Source: Mycobacterium parmense (GTDB lineage: Bacteria; Actinomycetota; Actinomycetes; Mycobacteriales; Mycobacteriaceae). From it: 64,000 nt of DNA. Of this stretch, positions 53,320 to 63,016 are shown piece after piece; within the stretch, counting starts at the first letter, position 1; each line of letters begins with the position of its first letter. Below the pieces are notes generated by a model. That model did not search any database. It worked only from the letters and a program-made list of their open reading frames with translations, and was not told the DNA's origin. A program made the position numbers and the translations under genes. The stretch lies in assembly GCF_010730575.1 (NCBI RefSeq), contig NZ_AP022614.1, positions 3,348,001 through 3,412,000 on the forward strand, in the 5' to 3' direction.

Positions 53320-56300
53320 ATGGCCTTCCATCTTCACCGCGCCGAACGCACCGACCTGCTCGCCGACGGGCTCGGCGCACTGTTGGCCGACGCGTTGCCC
53401 GACCCGTTCGCTCGGGAACTGGTTCTGGTGCCCGCGCGGGGCGTGGAGCGCTGGCTGGGCCAGCGGCTCTCACACGTGCTCGGCCGCCGGACAGGACCGG
53501 GCGCGGCCGACGACGGGGTGTGCGCTGGCGTGGAGTTCCGCAGCCCCGGCTCGCTGATCGCCGAAATCTATGCCGTCGAGGACGATCCGTGGTCGCCCGA
53601 GGCCATGACCTGGCCGCTGCTGGAAGTCGTCGACTGTTCCCTGGACGAGCCGTGGTGTCGCACGCTGGCAACGCATTTGGGGCACTTCCACGCGGGCGCG
53701 GAGGCGGAGCTGCGGCGCGGCCGGCGATACGAGGTGGCACGCCGGCTGGCCGGTTTGTTCGCGTCGTACGCGCGCCAGCGCCCACAACTGCTCGTCGACT
53801 GGCTGGGCGGCGACACGGCGGGCCTCGACGACGATCTGCTCTGGCAGCCACACCTGTGGCGGGCCCTGGTCGAGCGCGTCGGGATCGATCCTCCGCACGT
53901 CCGCCACCGCGACGCCGTCGCCCGGCTGCAGCGCGGGCCCAGCGACCTGCCCCCCCGACTGTCGCTGTTCGGGCACACCCGGCTGCCGTGCACCGACGTC
54001 GAACTGCTCGAGGCGCTGGCGGCGCATCACGACCTGCACCTGTGGCTGCCGCACCCGAGCGACACGCTGTGGCGTGCGCTCGCCGGCGTTCGCGGCGCCG
54101 TCCCGCGACGATGCGACACCAGCCACCGCGCGGTCAACCACCCGCTGCTGGCGACGCTCGGACGAGACCTGAGGGAACTGCAACGCGGCCTGCCGGCCGC
54201 GGTTTTGACCGACGAGCACCTCCCCGGCACCGGGTACCCGGACACGCTGCTCGGCTGGCTGCAGTCCGACATCGCCGCCGATGCCAGTCGCCCACGCGGG
54301 CGCCGGCTCGCAACCGACGACCGGTCGGTGCAGATCCACAACTGCCACGGCCCGGCCCGGCAGATCGACGTGCTGCGCGAGGTGCTGCTGGGCCTGCTGG
54401 CCGACGACCCGACGCTGGAGCCGCGCGACATCCTGGTGATGTGCCCGGACATCGAGACCTACGCGCCCCTCATCGTCGCCGACTTCGGGCTCGGTGACAT
54501 GGTCGGCGGCATGATCCGCGGTGCCCACCCCGCGCACCGGTTGCGGGTGCGCCTCGCCGACCGCTCGCTGATCCAGACCAACCCGCTGCTCGGCGTCGCC
54601 GCGCAACTGCTGGCGCTGGCCGGCGGCAGGGTGACGGCTTCCGAGGTGCTCAACGTCGCCCAGACGGCGCCGGTGCGCGCCCAATTCGGTTTCACCGACG
54701 ACGATTTGGAGGCCATCACCCGCTGGGTTCGGCAGGCGAACATCCGGTGGGGCTTCGACCGGGAGCACCGGCAGCCCTACCACGTCGACTTCGTGCACAA
54801 CACTTGGCGTTTCGGCATCGACCGGATCCTGGCCGGCGTCGCGATGTCCGAGGACTCCCATGCGTGGATCGACGCAACGCTGCCCCTCGACGACGTCAGC
54901 AGCAACCGCGTCCAATTGGCAGGCCGGTTCGCCGAATTCGTCGCGCGGCTGCAGCGCGCGGCCGACGCGCTCACCGGCCCGCGACCGCTGCACGAGTGGC
55001 TGGCCGCGCTGGCCGACGGCATCACCACGCTGACCCGCGTCGACGACCCGGACGCCTGGCAGAGCGCCCAGATGCAGCGCCAGTTCGCCGAGGTACTGGG
55101 GCACGCCGGACCACGCGCCGCCACCGTGCTGCGGCTGCCGGATGTCCGCGCGCTTCTGGCCCGGCACCTGTCCGGACGCCCGACGCGGGCCAATTTCCGC
55201 ACCGGCACCCTGACCGTGTGCACGATGGTGCCGATGCGCTCGGTGCCGCACCGGGTGATCTGCCTGGTGGGGCTGGACGACGGGCTGTTCCCGCGCCTCG
55301 GCGTGGTCGACGGCGACGACGCGCTGGCCCGCGAGCCCATGACCGGCGAGCGCGACATCCGTTCGGAGGACCGGCAATTGCTGCTGGACGCGATCGGGGC
55401 GGCGACCGAAAAGCTCGTGATCACCTACACCGGGGCCAACGAATACTCCGGCCAGCCGCGCCCGCCCGCCGTCCCGCTCGCCGAGCTGCTCGACGCTCTG
55501 GACATGACCGTGCCCCCCGACGGCGCCGACCGGGTCCGCGACCGCATCGTCGTCGAACATCCGCTGCAGCCCTTCGATATTCGCAACGTCATACCTGGCG
55601 AGCTGGTGCCGGGGGTGCCGTTCACCTTCGACCCGGCGGCGCTGCGTTCCGCCCGCGTGGCCAGCGGTGCACGCGGCGAGCAGCCCAGGTTCATCTGCGA
55701 ACCGCTGCCGCCACCACCGCCCGACGACGTGCCGCTCGCCGACCTCGTCGCGTTCTTCAGGGATCCGGTGAAGGGCTTCTTCCGCGCGCTGGAGTTCACC
55801 TTGCCGCGCGACGTCGACGGGGTGCAGGACGCCATGCCGGTCGACATCGACAACCTCGAGGAATGGACGGTCGGCGACCGGATGCTGGGTGACATCCTCC
55901 GGGGGATGACCCCGGACGACGCGCGCCAGGCGGAGTGGCGCCGCGGCACGCTGCCGCCCGGCCAGCTCGGCTGGCGCAAGGTCGCCGAGATTCGCGATCG
56001 GGTCACCGTTTTGGCGACGGAGGCGCTGCGGCATCGCGCGGCGGCCCCGCGGGCCTACGACGTCGACGTCGAACTGGGCGCCGGGCGTCGGCTCACTGGC
56101 ACGGTGTCGCCCGTGTACGGCGACCGCCTGGTCTCGGTGACGTATTCGAAGCTCGACGGCAGGCACCTGCTTCAGTCGTGGATTGCGCTGCTGGCGTTGA
56201 CCGCTCACGATCCCGGTCGCGATTGGTCGGCGGTGTGCATCGGCCGCGCGCCCCGGGGCCCGGCCGCTCGGGCGCGGGCGCTGGGACCTCCGCAGGGCCC

Positions 56301-56646
56301 CGCCGGTCAGGCCGCGGCGGTCCTGCGCGAGTTGGTCGCGATCTACGACGCGGGGCGGCGGGAGCCGATCCCGTTGCCCGTCAAGACATCTTACGCCTGG
56401 GCCGCCGCGCGGTTCTGCGGCGACGACCCGGTGCGCCAGGCGGAGTACCGGTGGAGGTCCGACCGGTACCCGGGCGAGGATCAGGCCCCGGCCCACGTGC
56501 GCGCCTGGGGCAGGAACGCGCCGCTGACCGATCTGATGCAACCGCTGCGCGCCGGCGAGGACTACGAGGCCGAGGAGCACCGGCTCGGCGCCTATGCCGC
56601 CCGGCTGTGGCTGCCGATGCTGCGCGCCGAGCGGGAGCCCTCGTGA
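53320..56646 (+). CDS. recC: Exodeoxyribonuclease V subunit RecC
   Basis: 1108 aa from the ATG at 53320. The N-terminus FHLHRAERTDLLADGLG and the middle LVPARGVERWLGQRLSHVLG resemble inactivated helicase motifs; the C-terminal half carries a nuclease-like domain without catalytic residues. RecC forms the core that recognises recombination hotspots. There is no ribosome site; TATGGT at 53305-53310 would place the transcript start near the ATG, consistent with a leaderless mRNA. Its TGA overlaps the recB GTG. Confidence 0.95.
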   Translation: MAFHLHRAERTDLLADGLGALLADALPDPFARELVLVPARGVERWLGQRLSHVLGRRTGPGAADDGVCAGVEFRSPGSLIAEIYAVEDDPWSPEAMTWPLLEVVDCSLDEPWCRTLATHLGHFHAGAEAELRRGRRYEVARRLAGLFASYARQRPQLLVDWLGGDTAGLDDDLLWQPHLWRALVERVGIDPPHVRHRDAVARLQRGPSDLPPRLSLFGHTRLPCTDVELLEALAAHHDLHLWLPHPSDTLWRALAGVRGAVPRRCDTSHRAVNHPLLATLGRDLRELQRGLPAAVLTDEHLPGTGYPDTLLGWLQSDIAADASRPRGRRLATDDRSVQIHNCHGPARQIDVLREVLLGLLADDPTLEPRDILVMCPDIETYAPLIVADFGLGDMVGGMIRGAHPAHRLRVRLADRSLIQTNPLLGVAAQLLALAGGRVTASEVLNVAQTAPVRAQFGFTDDDLEAITRWVRQANIRWGFDREHRQPYHVDFVHNTWRFGIDRILAGVAMSEDSHAWIDATLPLDDVSSNRVQLAGRFAEFVARLQRAADALTGPRPLHEWLAALADGITTLTRVDDPDAWQSAQMQRQFAEVLGHAGPRAATVLRLPDVRALLARHLSGRPTRANFRTGTLTVCTMVPMRSVPHRVICLVGLDDGLFPRLGVVDGDDALAREPMTGERDIRSEDRQLLLDAIGAATEKLVITYTGANEYSGQPRPPAVPLAELLDALDMTVPPDGADRVRDRIVVEHPLQPFDIRNVIPGELVPGVPFTFDPAALRSARVASGARGEQPRFICEPLPPPPPDDVPLADLVAFFRDPVKGFFRALEFTLPRDVDGVQDAMPVDIDNLEEWTVGDRMLGDILRGMTPDDARQAEWRRGTLPPGQLGWRKVAEIRDRVTVLATEALRHRAAAPRAYDVDVELGAGRRLTGTVSPVYGDRLVSVTYSKLDGRHLLQSWIALLALTAHDPGRDWSAVCIGRAPRGPAARARALGPPQGPAGQAAAVLRELVAIYDAGRREPIPLPVKTSYAWAAARFCGDDPVRQAEYRWRSDRYPGEDQAPAHVRAWGRNAPLTDLMQPLRAGEDYEAEEHRLGAYAARLWLPMLRAEREPS

Positions 56647-59600
56647 AAGACGACGAGCCAGAGCGCTTCGATCTGCTGGGCCCGCTGCCGGCGGAGCGCT
56701 CGACCACGGTGCTGGAGGCCAGCGCGGGCACCGGCAAGACGTTCGCCCTGGCGGGCCTGGTGACCCGCTACCTCGCCGCGGGCGCGGCCACGCTTGACCA
56801 GATGCTGCTCATCACGTTCGGCCGGGCCGCCAGCCAGGAGCTGCGCGAGCGGGTCCGCTGCCAGATCGTGGCTGCCGTAACCGCTTTCGACGACCCGTCG
56901 ACCGTCGGCGACAACGAGCTGGTGGCGTCGCTGCTGGAGGGCGACCCCGGCGAACGCGAGCTGCGCAGGCAGCGGCTCCGCGACGCCCTGGCCGGCTTCG
57001 ACGCGGCGACGATCGCCACTACGCACCAGTTCTGCCAGCTGGTGTTGCGCTCGCTCGGCGTGGCCGGCGACACAGCCGCCGGTGTCACCCTGATCGAGAG
57101 CCTCGACGAGCTGGTCGGCGAGATCGTCGACGACCTGTACCTGGCGCACTTCTCCGGGCAACGCGACGAGCCGGTGCTGGGCTACCGCGACGCGCTGCGG
57201 CTGGCGCGCGAGGTGGCCAACAACCCCTCGACGCAACTGCGGCCCAGCGATCCACCGCCCGGGTCGCGGGCGGCGGTCTGTGTGGGATTCGCGAACGAGG
57301 TTCTGGCCGAGCTGGAAACGCGCAAGCGGCGGCTCGGCGTTCTGGGCTATGACGATCTGCTGACCCGGCTGGCCGCCGCGCTGGCGGCCGACGATTCGCC
57401 CGCCCGCACGCGCATGCACCACCGCTGGCCGATCGTCATGGTCGACGAGTTCCAGGACACCGACCCGGTGCAGTGGAAGGTCATCGACTGCGCTTTCAGC
57501 GGGCGCTCCACCGTGGTCCTGATCGGCGACCCGAAGCAGGCCATCTACGCCTTCCGCGGCGGCGACATCCAGACCTACCTGCAGGCGGCCGAGACCGCGG
57601 GCCAGAAGAAGACCCTCGGCACCAACTGGCGCAGCGACTCCGCGCTGCTCGATCGGCTGCAGGTGGTGCTGCGCGGAGCCCGGCTCGGTGACGCCGCGAT
57701 CGTCGTCAAGGACGTCGACGCACACCACCTGGGCCACCGCCTTGCCGGCGCCCCCCGCAACGACCCGTTCCGGCTGCGCGTCGTACAGCGTAAACAGCTG
57801 GGCCGCAAGGGAACCGCGAACTTGCCCATCGGCGAGCTGCGGCAGCACATCGGTGCCGACCTCGCCGCCGACATCCGCACGCTGCTCGCTAGTGGCGCGA
57901 CGTTCGGCGGCAGGCCGCTGCTGGCCCGCGACGTCGCCGTGATCGTCGAACGGCACGAGGACGCCGGCGCCTGCTTCAGGGCGCTCTGCGACGCCGGTGT
58001 CCCGGCCGTCTATACCGGCAACTCCGACGTGTTCACCTCCGAGGCCGCCGACGACTGGCTGTGCCTCCTCGAGGCATTCGACCAGCCGCACCGCCCGGGC
58101 ATGGTCCGCGCGGCCGCCGCGACGATGTTCTTCGGCCACACCGCGGCGTCGCTGGCGGCCGGCGGCGACGCCCTGACCGACCGGATCGCCGAAACCCTGC
58201 GCGAGTGGGCCGGCCACGCCCGCGAGCGCGGGGTCGCCGCGATCTTCGAGGCGGCTCAGGCGTGCGGGATGGGCGACCGGGTGCTCGCGTGGCAGGGCGG
58301 CGAGCGGCACATGACCGACCTGGCGCACGTCACCCAGCTGCTGCAGAACGTCGCGCACCACGAGCACTACAACCTGCCCGCCCTGCGGGACTGGCTGCGC
58401 CGGCAGCGCGACGAACGCAGCGGCTCGACCGAACGCAACCGGCGGCTCGACAGCGACGCCGCCGCCGTGCAGATCATGACGGTCTACGTCAGCAAGGGCC
58501 TGCAATACCCGATCGTGTACCTGCCGTTCGCGTTCAACCGCAGCACGCCCAAGCGCGACATCGTGCTGTTCCACGACAACGGGGTGCGCTGCCTGCACGT
58601 CGGAGGCGCCGACACCCCGGACTTCGCGCAGGTCGAGGAGGCGGGTCGCACCGAGGACGCCGGCGACGGCAGCCGCCTGACGTACGTCGCGCTGACCAGG
58701 GCGCAGGCGCAGGTGGTGGCGTGGTGGTCGCCGGCGTTCAACGAACCCGGCGGCGGCCTCTCGCGGTTGCTGCGCGGCCGCCGGCCCGACGAGCCGCAGA
58801 TACCCGAGCGCTGCGAACCCGCGAAGGTCAGCGACGAAGACGCGATGGCCCGGATGCGGCAATGGGAGGCCGCGGGTGGCCCGGTCGTCGAGATCTCCGT
58901 GGTGGGCCAGGCCCCGCCGCTGCCGCCCGAGCCGGCCCCGAAGAACCTGTGCAGCCGCCACTTTCACCGCGCCATCGACACAGCATGGCGGCGCACCTCG
59001 TATTCCGGCCTGATCCGGGTGGCCGAGACCGCGGGGGTCACCAGCGAGCCCGAGGTCACCGACCTCGACGACGAGGCCGGCGAGATCCCGTTGACCGGGG
59101 CGGCCGCGGGGGCCGACCTGCCCTCGCCGATGGCGGACCTGCCGACCGGAGCGAAGTTCGGGACGCTGGTGCACGCCGTGCTCGAGACGTCGGATCCCTT
59201 CGCCGCCGACCTGGCGGCCGAGCTGGAGTCCAACATCCGGCGGCATTCGGCGTCGTGGCCCGACATCGCCGCCGCCGTGGCCCCCGAGACGCTGGCCGCG
59301 GCCATGGTGCCGATGCACGATTCCCCGCTGGGCCCGCTGGCTTGCGGCCTGACGCTGCGCCGAATCGGGTTGCCGGACCGCCTGCGCGAGTTGGACTTCG
59401 AGTTGCCGCTGGCCGGCGGTGACCTGCGTGCGGCCACGCCGGCCGTCCGCCTGGCGGAGCTGGCGGCGTTGCTGCGTGGGCACCTTCCGGCCGACGACCC
59501 GCTGGCTCCCTACGCGGCCCGGCTGCTGAGCCCGCCCCTCGCCGAACAGCCGTTGCGCGGGTATCTGACCGGCTCGATCGACGCCGTGTTGCGCGTGCCC

Positions 59601-59966
59601 GACGGCGCTGGACACCGCTACCTGGTGGTGGACTACAAGACGAACTGGCTGGGCGACCCCGACCGCCCGCTGAAGGCCGCCGACTACGGCCGGCCCCGCC
59701 TGGTGGAGGCGATGCTGCACTCGGACTATCCGCTGCAGGCGCTGTTGTACACCGCCGTTCTCCATCGCTATTTGCGTTGGCGGGTAAAAGGATACGAGCC
59801 TGCACGACATCTCGGCGGCGTGCTGTACCTGTTCGTGCGCGGCATGTGCGGCTCGGAGACCCCGGTGGTCGACGGGCACCCGGCGGGCGTGTTCAGCTGG
59901 CGGCCGCCGCCGTCGTTGGTGACGGCGTTGTCGGATCTGCTCGACGGGCGCGAGGCCGCGGCATGA
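56643..59966 (+). CDS. recB: Exodeoxyribonuclease V subunit RecB
   Basis: 1107 aa from a GTG overlapping the recC stop (GTGA). The SF1 helicase motif I is LEASAGTGKTFALAGL near residue 25, motif II is VMVDEFQDTDPVQW near 263, and motif VI LTYVALTRAQAQ near 678. The C-terminal nuclease domain keeps the Asp/Lys motif YLVVDYKTNWLG near 995, and YPLQALLYTAVLHRYL. RecB is the 3'-5' helicase and only nuclease of RecBCD. In mycobacteria RecBCD works in single-strand annealing. Confidence 0.97.
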   Translation: MKDDEPERFDLLGPLPAERSTTVLEASAGTGKTFALAGLVTRYLAAGAATLDQMLLITFGRAASQELRERVRCQIVAAVTAFDDPSTVGDNELVASLLEGDPGERELRRQRLRDALAGFDAATIATTHQFCQLVLRSLGVAGDTAAGVTLIESLDELVGEIVDDLYLAHFSGQRDEPVLGYRDALRLAREVANNPSTQLRPSDPPPGSRAAVCVGFANEVLAELETRKRRLGVLGYDDLLTRLAAALAADDSPARTRMHHRWPIVMVDEFQDTDPVQWKVIDCAFSGRSTVVLIGDPKQAIYAFRGGDIQTYLQAAETAGQKKTLGTNWRSDSALLDRLQVVLRGARLGDAAIVVKDVDAHHLGHRLAGAPRNDPFRLRVVQRKQLGRKGTANLPIGELRQHIGADLAADIRTLLASGATFGGRPLLARDVAVIVERHEDAGACFRALCDAGVPAVYTGNSDVFTSEAADDWLCLLEAFDQPHRPGMVRAAAATMFFGHTAASLAAGGDALTDRIAETLREWAGHARERGVAAIFEAAQACGMGDRVLAWQGGERHMTDLAHVTQLLQNVAHHEHYNLPALRDWLRRQRDERSGSTERNRRLDSDAAAVQIMTVYVSKGLQYPIVYLPFAFNRSTPKRDIVLFHDNGVRCLHVGGADTPDFAQVEEAGRTEDAGDGSRLTYVALTRAQAQVVAWWSPAFNEPGGGLSRLLRGRRPDEPQIPERCEPAKVSDEDAMARMRQWEAAGGPVVEISVVGQAPPLPPEPAPKNLCSRHFHRAIDTAWRRTSYSGLIRVAETAGVTSEPEVTDLDDEAGEIPLTGAAAGADLPSPMADLPTGAKFGTLVHAVLETSDPFAADLAAELESNIRRHSASWPDIAAAVAPETLAAAMVPMHDSPLGPLACGLTLRRIGLPDRLRELDFELPLAGGDLRAATPAVRLAELAALLRGHLPADDPLAPYAARLLSPPLAEQPLRGYLTGSIDAVLRVPDGAGHRYLVVDYKTNWLGDPDRPLKAADYGRPRLVEAMLHSDYPLQALLYTAVLHRYLRWRVKGYEPARHLGGVLYLFVRGMCGSETPVVDGHPAGVFSWRPPPSLVTALSDLLDGREAAA

Positions 59967-61687
59967 GCGTCGAAGCGATGTCGGTCACCGGGCTGCTCGG
60001 TGCCTTCAACGAAGCGGGCGTCTTCGAGGCCGCCGACATCCATGTGGCGCAACGCCTTACGGCGCTGGCCGGCGAGACCGACGAGCGGGTGGCGCTCGCG
60101 CTGGCGCTGGTGGTGCGGGCGCTGCGCGGCGGATCGGTGTGCGTGGATCTGCGCGCGACGCCGGCGCAGCTTGACGTCGCCGGTCTGCCGTGGCCCGACG
60201 CGGACGACTGGATCGCGGCGGTGCGGGCCAGCCCCCTGTCGTGCTCGCCGCCGGTGCTGCGGCTGCTCGGCGACCTGCTGTACCTGGACCGGTACTGGCT
60301 GGAGGAGCAGCAGGTGTGCGACGACGTGTTGTCGCTGTCGGTGCGGCACACGGCGGGCGAGTTGCCAGGCGGGGAAAGGCTTTTCCCGTCGGGCTACGAA
60401 GAGCAGCGGGCCGCCGCGCACCTGGCGCTGTCCCAGGCGGTCACCGTGCTGACCGGCGGCCCCGGCACCGGCAAGACGACCACCGTCGCCCGGCTGCTGG
60501 CGCTGCTGGTCGAGCAGGCCGAGCTGGCCGGCGCGCCGCCGCCGCGGATCGCACTGGCCGCTCCCACCGGTAAGGCAGCCGCGCGGCTGGCCGAGGCCGT
60601 GGCCGCCGAGGCGGAAAATCTCGAGCCGGTGGACCGGGCGCGGCTGGCCGGATTGAGCGCGACGACGCTGCACCGGCTGCTCGGGCCGCGACCCGACACC
60701 TCGGTGCGTTTCCGGCACGACCGTGGCAACCGCCTGCCGCATGACGTCATCGTCGTCGACGAGACGTCCATGGTGTCGCTGACGATGATGGCCCGGCTAC
60801 TCGAGGCGGTGCGGCCCTCGACGCGGCTGATCCTGGTCGGCGATCCCGACCAGTTGGCCTCGGTGGAGGCCGGCGCGGTGCTCAAGGACTTGGTGGACGG
60901 CCTCAGTGCCCGCGACGAGGTGCACGTCGCGGCCCTGCGCAAGCCGCACCGGTTCGGTGAGTCGATCGGCGCGCTCGCCGAGGCGATCCGCGACGGCGAT
61001 CCCGGGCGCGTGGTGCAATTGCTCTGCGCCGGTGGCGATCACGTCGAATGGGTCGACTCTGGTCACCCCGCTGACGCGCTGCGTCAGGTCCTGATCCCGC
61101 ACGCCCTGCGGCTGCGCGAAGCCGCGCTGCTGGGAGACGCCGCGGCCGCGCTGGCCACGCTCGACGAACACCGGCTGCTGTGCGCCCACCGGCAGGGGCC
61201 GTACGGGGCGGCGCACTGGAACCGGCAGGTGCGGCGCTGGCTGTCGGAGGAGACCGGCCAGCCGGTCTCCTCCGACTGGTACGCGGGCCGCCCGCTGCTG
61301 GTGACGGCCAACGACTACGGCCTGCGCATCTACAACGGCGACAACGGCGTAACGCTCACCGGGCCGCACGGGTTGCGGGCCGTCATCGCGGGTGCGACGG
61401 GCCCGCTCGACTTCTCGACCAGCCGCCTGGGCAACGTCGAGACGATGCACGCGATGACCATCCACAAGAGCCAGGGCAGCCAGGCCGACGAGGTGACGGT
61501 GCTACTGCCGCCCGAGGACTCGAGGCTGCTGACGCGCGAACTGTTCTACACGGCGGTGACACGCGCAAAGTCCAGGGTGCGGGTGGTGGGCCCGGCGGCC
61601 TCGGTGCGCGCCGCGGTCGAACGCCGGGCGCTGCGGGCAAGCGGGCTGCGACTGCGGTTGCAACAGGCCAGCGGCCGGCCCCGCTAG
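59963..61687 (+). CDS. recD: Exodeoxyribonuclease V subunit RecD
   Basis: 574 aa. Its ATG overlaps the recB stop (ATGA), so the three subunits are made in step. The helicase motif I is LTGGPGTGKTTTVARLLALL near residue 163, motif II VVDETSMVSLTMMARLL near 260, motif VI region FYTAVTRAKSRVRVVG near 530. RecD is the fast 5'-3' helicase. The stop overlaps a tiny ORF on the other strand (61684-61731). Confidence 0.96.
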   Translation: MSVEAMSVTGLLGAFNEAGVFEAADIHVAQRLTALAGETDERVALALALVVRALRGGSVCVDLRATPAQLDVAGLPWPDADDWIAAVRASPLSCSPPVLRLLGDLLYLDRYWLEEQQVCDDVLSLSVRHTAGELPGGERLFPSGYEEQRAAAHLALSQAVTVLTGGPGTGKTTTVARLLALLVEQAELAGAPPPRIALAAPTGKAAARLAEAVAAEAENLEPVDRARLAGLSATTLHRLLGPRPDTSVRFRHDRGNRLPHDVIVVDETSMVSLTMMARLLEAVRPSTRLILVGDPDQLASVEAGAVLKDLVDGLSARDEVHVAALRKPHRFGESIGALAEAIRDGDPGRVVQLLCAGGDHVEWVDSGHPADALRQVLIPHALRLREAALLGDAAAALATLDEHRLLCAHRQGPYGAAHWNRQVRRWLSEETGQPVSSDWYAGRPLLVTANDYGLRIYNGDNGVTLTGPHGLRAVIAGATGPLDFSTSRLGNVETMHAMTIHKSQGSQADEVTVLLPPEDSRLLTRELFYTAVTRAKSRVRVVGPAASVRAAVERRALRASGLRLRLQQASGRPR

Positions 61688-61731
61688 CGTCCTGAGTCAT
61701 CAATTCTGGTGCGGTAGTTGTGTTCTGGCAT
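61684..61731 (-). other. Possible 15-aa small ORF after the aldo/keto reductase gene
   Basis: MPEHNYRTRIDDSGR with a GGGAAGGGA ribosome site spaced 6 nt from its ATG and a TAG at 61684. It lies 43 bp after the reductase stop. A 9-bp inverted repeat (61687-61695 and 61775-61783) encloses it. Expression is unproven and it could be coincidence. Confidence 0.25.
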
Positions 61732-61774
61732 AATCTTTCCCTTCCCACAAATCCCGCCGGCTGATCGATCGTGA

Positions 61775-62800
61775 TCAGGACGCCGCGGATGGGCGGGGCC
61801 GCCGGCGCAGGACCGGCTCGAGCAGCGCCGGGGGTCGGTAGGCCATGTCGAGGGTGCCGACGTCGGTTCCGGGGGCGACGATGTCGTCGATCCGATCGAG
61901 GATGTCGTCGGTGAGGGTGACCTCGGCACCCGCGAGTAGATCCTCAAGGTGATCCATGGTGCGCGGGCCGATGATCGCGCTGCTCACACCGGGATGGGTG
62001 ACGGCGAACGCAATCGCCATGTGGCGCAGCGCCAGCCCGGATTCCTCGGCGAGGGTGGTCAGCTGTTCGACAGCGTCAAGCCGGCGTTCGTCACTGAGAT
62101 GCTTGAAGAATGCTGCGCGGCGCAGGTCGGTCCGCTGCTGGCCCTTGCGGGCACGGCCGGTGAGCAGTCCCTGCGCCAGGGGGCTCCACACCAGGATGCC
62201 CATCCCATAGCGCTGCGCCACCGGCAGAACCTCGGCCTCGATGCCACGGTCGAGGATCGAGTACGGCGGCTGTTCGCACCGAAACCGTTGCAGTCCGCGC
62301 CTGTCGGCCACCCACTGGGCCTCGACCAAGTCCGACGCGGGCATGGTCGAGGAGCCGATGGCTCGGACCTTGCCGCTGCGTATCAGATCCGACAGCACCG
62401 ACAGCGTTTCCTCGATGTCGGTGTCGGGGTCGGGCCGGTGGATCTGGTAGAGGTCGATGTAATCGGTCTGCAAGCGGCGCAGCGATTTGTCGACCGATGC
62501 CGTGATCCAAAGCCTGGAATTCCCACGCTGGACAGACGCATCTGCCGTCACACGATGGACTTTGGTTGCCAGAACCACGTTGTCACGTCGACCCCTGAGG
62601 GCCTTGCCGACGATCTCTTCGGACTCGCCGTCCGAATACGCCGGAGCGGTGTCGATGATGTTGATCCCGGCATCCACGGCCCGATGGACAATCCGGATCG
62701 ACTCTTCGTGGTCGGGGTTGCCCATCGCGCCGAACATCATGGCGCCCAACGCGTACGGACTGACCTTGATGCCGGTTCGGCCCAGTGTGCGGTACCGCAT
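61775..62800 (-). CDS. Aldo/keto reductase
   Basis: 341 aa from the ATG at 62800 (AGGAGATCACC upstream); the frame stays open upstream but without homology. The catalytic tetrad is seen as Asp in NIIDTAPAYSDG (with its Tyr), Lys in LATKVH and His in IHRPDPD. The NADPH-site sequences VRAIGSSTM and SAIIGPRTMDHLEDLL are present. Members reduce carbonyls with NADPH. The divergent XRE/MmyB gene is the likely regulator. I recall no counterpart in M. tuberculosis at this site. Confidence 0.9.
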   Translation of the reverse strand: MRYRTLGRTGIKVSPYALGAMMFGAMGNPDHEESIRIVHRAVDAGINIIDTAPAYSDGESEEIVGKALRGRRDNVVLATKVHRVTADASVQRGNSRLWITASVDKSLRRLQTDYIDLYQIHRPDPDTDIEETLSVLSDLIRSGKVRAIGSSTMPASDLVEAQWVADRRGLQRFRCEQPPYSILDRGIEAEVLPVAQRYGMGILVWSPLAQGLLTGRARKGQQRTDLRRAAFFKHLSDERRLDAVEQLTTLAEESGLALRHMAIAFAVTHPGVSSAIIGPRTMDHLEDLLAGAEVTLTDDILDRIDDIVAPGTDVGTLDMAYRPPALLEPVLRRRPRPSAAS

Positions 62801-62966
62801 GGTGATCTCCTGGTTCACTAGCTTCGACTCGCTGTCCTTCGAGTGCCGTGCGGCAGGGTCAGGCAGGACAGCCGTACCACATAGCGCGAACCGGCCGAGT
62901 TTGCTTTGGTTTGCACGAGGCCAGTGTGGGTCGAACACGGCGGCGCAACCAGGACGCGTACAACCG

Positions 62967-62981
62967 GGGACTGGGAGTCCC
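62967..62981. promoter_or_regulatory. Palindrome in the reductase/regulator divergent region
   Basis: GGGACTGGGAGTCCC: perfect 6-bp arms with 3 bp between. It lies 36 bp before the regulator's start in a 216-bp intergenic region (62801-63016). A GACAAT at 63005-63010 near the regulator's ATG is its candidate -10. The operator role is inference. Confidence 0.4.
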
Positions 62982-63016
62982 TGGCTAAGTGCAGACGCCG
63001 TGAGGACAATGGGCGC

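Noticed and set aside
56592..59879. Long open frame antisense to recB
   Set aside because: No domain, and it lies entirely over recB with its clear helicase and nuclease motifs.
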